Origin: Qipengyuania pacifica
Lineage (GTDB): Bacteria > Pseudomonadota > Alphaproteobacteria > Sphingomonadales > Sphingomonadaceae
Reading direction: 5' to 3'
Assembly: GCF_019857205.1 (NCBI RefSeq)
Contig: NZ_JAHWXO010000004.1
Location: 186,001-250,000 of the forward strand
Length of the DNA stretch: 64,000 nucleotides
In this document: positions 61,838-64,000 of the stretch, piece after piece
How the letters are laid out: each line of letters starts with the position of its first letter
Numbering within the stretch: the stretch's first letter is position 1
The notes under the pieces: generated by a model
Databases searched by the model: none
Told to the model about the DNA's origin: nothing
What the model saw: the letters and a program-made list of their open reading frames with translations, nothing else
Made by a program: the position numbers and the translations under genes

Positions 61838-62861
61838 AGCCGCTCCCTCTATTTTCGCGCAGATGAAGCACGTCGAGAGCCGCGAGGTGGCAGACGCTGT
61901 CGCGCTTTCGGCGCTGCTTGACGACGACCCGCAGCCATTTGTCGTGCGAGGGCTGGTAAAGGATTGGCCTCTCGTAACGCGCGGGCTGAACTCTGCACAC
62001 GAGGCGCGGGAATATCTGCTCGAACGGGCCCGCCCCGTACCGTTCACGGTCACGATCGGACAACCTGGGCGTGACGGTCGCCTCTTCTACGACGACGATT
62101 TCGAGATGAACTTCCGCACCGCACGTGGGAAATTACCTGATATTTTCCGCGGCTTTGACGACAACGAAGGTCGCTCGGACGCTCCTGCGATCTATCTCAC
62201 GTCGGTCGACATGAAGCTATTTTTCGACGGTCTCGTTGAAGACAACCTGTCGCCAGTCGATGACCGCGACCCGCTCCACAGCATTTGGATAGGCACCGCC
62301 ACGAGAATTGCCGCCCACAACGACTTCCCGCGCAACCTTGCGTGTTGCGCAGTTGGTCGGCGACGTTTTACCATCTTTCCGCCGGAGCAGTTTGAGAACC
62401 TCTACGTCGGTCCACTTGAAAACACACCCGCAGGGCGGGCGGTCAGCATGGTGGATTTTCACGCGCCCGATTTCGATGCTCATCCTCGGTTCGCAGAAGC
62501 TTTAAGACATGCTCAAGTCGTCGAACTTGAACCTGGCGATGCAGTCTACATCCCCTCGATGTGGTGGCATCATGTAGAGGGCCTCGACCCATTCAATGTT
62601 CTGGTGAATTATTGGTGGCGCGATACGCCCGCGTTCCTGGGTCAGCCCCAAGAGGCCCTTAACCACGCAATTCTCGCCATCCGGGATCTGCCACGCGAAG
62701 AACGGAATTTCTGGCGGAAGTTGTTCGATCATTATGTGTTCGAGAATCCCGCCGAAGTGACAGATCACATACCCGAACAAGCCCGAGGCATCTTGTCGCC
62801 GCTGACATCCAGAACAGCTGGTCAGATCCGGGCGTTTCTTTTGAGGACCCTCAATCGATGA
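61815..62861 (+). CDS. JmjC/cupin-like Fe(II) dioxygenase
   Basis: A 348-residue protein with a cupin-8/JmjC fold. The metal triad is His168-x-Asp170 in AAHNDFPRN and His252 in MWWHHVEG; LEPGDAVYIPSMWW is the second strand. Probably a 2-oxoglutarate-dependent hydroxylase acting on a protein or small molecule. The start is uncertain: ATG at 61815 overlaps SapC by 23 bases, while a GTG at 61830 has AGGAGG only three bases before it. It overlaps the next gene by ATGA. Confidence 0.88.
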   Translation: MQRRIVAEAAPSIFAQMKHVESREVADAVALSALLDDDPQPFVVRGLVKDWPLVTRGLNSAHEAREYLLERARPVPFTVTIGQPGRDGRLFYDDDFEMNFRTARGKLPDIFRGFDDNEGRSDAPAIYLTSVDMKLFFDGLVEDNLSPVDDRDPLHSIWIGTATRIAAHNDFPRNLACCAVGRRRFTIFPPEQFENLYVGPLENTPAGRAVSMVDFHAPDFDAHPRFAEALRHAQVVELEPGDAVYIPSMWWHHVEGLDPFNVLVNYWWRDTPAFLGQPQEALNHAILAIRDLPREERNFWRKLFDHYVFENPAEVTDHIPEQARGILSPLTSRTAGQIRAFLLRTLNR

Positions 62862-64000
62862 GCAGCGACTATAAGCCCCGGCGCATTGTAGTGGCTGGCG
62901 GCGGCACCGCAGGCTGGATGACTGCGGCCGCGCTGGCAAAAACGATGGGAGATGCGATCGATCTGACACTCGTCGAAAGCGATGCGATCGGAACAGTCGG
63001 AGTGGGCGAAGCAACCATCCCACCACTTATCAACTTCAACCGTCTACTTGGCATCAACGAAGCCGAGTTCATGCGCGAGACGCAGGCGACGTTCAAACTC
63101 GGCATCGAGTTCGAGAACTGGAAGCGCGACGGCGAGAAATACTTCCATTCTTTCGGTTCAACAGGACGCGATCACTGGTCGGCTGGATTCCAGCATTTCT
63201 GGGGCGAAGGGCTGCTGCGCGGGCACGACTACAGTTATGATGACTATTGCCTCGAACTGTGCGCGGCATATGCCGGAAAGTTCGCGCATTTGCCCGACAA
63301 CCGATTGAACTATGCCTACCACCTCAATGCGACCGCCTTCGCCGCCTTCCTTCGCCGGATTGCCGAAGGTGCCGGCGCGAGCAGAGTTGAAGGAAAGATT
63401 GCGCACGTCGAACTCGACGGTGAAAGCGGGAATATCGCTGCAATCGGCTTGGAGAACGGACAGCGGTTGGAAGGCGATATTTTCGTCGACTGTACTGGTT
63501 TCCGAAGCTTGCTAATCGAAGGTGCGCTGCACGTTGGCTACGATGATTGGTCTCATCACCTGCCGTGCGACAGCGCGATTGCCGTGCAGACGGAATTATC
63601 TGCGTCTCCCGTGCCCTACACACGCGCTATCGCGCACGATGCGGGATGGCAGTGGCGCATTCCATTGCAGCACCGCGGCGGCAATGGGATCGTCTATTGC
63701 AGCCGATACTTGTCCAAAGATGCCGCACATGATCGACTGATGTCGACCCTCGAAGGCAAGGCGATCAGCGAACCTCGTGCAATCCCGTTCACCACCGGAG
63801 CCAGGCGCAAGCAGTGGCATCGCAATTGCATCGCCATCGGGCTGTCTTCAGGTTTTCTCGAACCGCTGGAATCGACGAGCATCCACTTGATCCAGCGTGC
63901 AGTGATCCGCCTCCTGCGTATGATGCCTGCCGGCGAGGTGAGTGAACGCGACAGCGCCGAATTCAATGATCAGCAACTTACCGATATGATACAGGTCCGC
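62858..64000 (+). CDS. flavin-dependent tryptophan-halogenase-like protein (cut by window end)
   Basis: Open from the ATG at 62858 to the window edge, 381 codons without stop; the C-terminal third is missing. FAD motif VVAGGGTAGWM at 11-21, Lys80 in TQATFKLG, a canonical GWQWRIPLQ (WxWxIP) and SGFLEPLESTS. Unlike the first halogenase-like protein, all family motifs are intact. The two genes in one operon are clearly diverged, so they likely have different substrates. Start overlaps the JmjC stop (ATGA). Confidence 0.92.
   Translation, partial: MSSDYKPRRIVVAGGGTAGWMTAAALAKTMGDAIDLTLVESDAIGTVGVGEATIPPLINFNRLLGINEAEFMRETQATFKLGIEFENWKRDGEKYFHSFGSTGRDHWSAGFQHFWGEGLLRGHDYSYDDYCLELCAAYAGKFAHLPDNRLNYAYHLNATAFAAFLRRIAEGAGASRVEGKIAHVELDGESGNIAAIGLENGQRLEGDIFVDCTGFRSLLIEGALHVGYDDWSHHLPCDSAIAVQTELSASPVPYTRAIAHDAGWQWRIPLQHRGGNGIVYCSRYLSKDAAHDRLMSTLEGKAISEPRAIPFTTGARRKQWHRNCIAIGLSSGFLEPLESTSIHLIQRAVIRLLRMMPAGEVSERDSAEFNDQQLTDMIQVR

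Overview
This is a chromosomal segment of an alphaproteobacterium, most probably a member of the Sphingomonadales close to Erythrobacteraceae (Altererythrobacter/Erythrobacter/Novosphingobium type). The basis is high GC, four very large TonB-dependent receptors (TBDRs), sphingomonad-style catabolic clusters, a TBDR/flavin-dependent halogenase/SapC/JmjC locus and a chromosomal virB cluster. This assignment is inference; there is no rRNA gene. Nearly every base is coding, no gene-free stretch exceeds 300 bases, and I saw no insertion sequence, integrase, CRISPR array or prophage. The only RNA gene is tRNA-Arg(TCT).

1-25.3 kb is a catabolic region built around acyl-CoA and ester chemistry. It holds three TetR-type regulators (one with an extra N-terminal HTH), an acyl-CoA ligase/thiolase pair, a TBDR cotranscribed with a type-B carboxylesterase, an MmgE/PrpD protein, an amidohydrolase, a thioesterase/APH-like kinase/two SDRs/VOC operon, a second carboxylesterase with a DapA-like aldolase, a third carboxylesterase and a three-subunit molybdenum aldehyde oxidoreductase of PaoABC type. 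Several of the hydrolytic or lyase enzymes carry Sec, lipoprotein or Tat export signals, which suggests that an imported ester is dismantled in the periplasm before CoA-dependent degradation in the cytoplasm. The substrate cannot be read from the sequence.

25.4-30.4 kb holds a PilZ protein, two very small hydrophilic proteins, tRNA-Arg, a YhhQ-type queuosine-precursor transporter and a second TBDR. 30.6-38.4 kb (minus strand) is a compact type IV secretion operon, virB1-2-3-4-6-9-10-11, without recognisable virB5, virB7, virB8 or virD4.

38.5-51.6 kb holds a small TPR-like exported protein, a beta-helix-like lipoprotein paired with a TBDR, an EamA transporter, an exported S9 peptidase, a glycosyltransferase/glycogen-debranching-type pair and a response regulator whose receiver lacks key residues. 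51.6-56.2 kb (minus strand) is an operon of flavin reductase, nitronate-monooxygenase-family protein, acyl-CoA dehydrogenase, SDR and aldo/keto reductase. 56.4-64 kb is a carbohydrate-utilisation-type locus (TBDR, halogenase-like protein, SapC, JmjC/cupin protein, second halogenase-like protein cut by the window end) with a LacI-like operator in front.

The most unexpected signal is a palindromic element present three times. It has ATCATACGTATGAT or part of it, followed by TTGACA, with GTGTTCGGC upstream at near-constant spacing. One copy lies before the molybdenum oxidoreductase operon and two lie inside the coding sequences of the acyl-CoA ligase and an SDR; two copies are identical over 25 bases although 31 kb apart.
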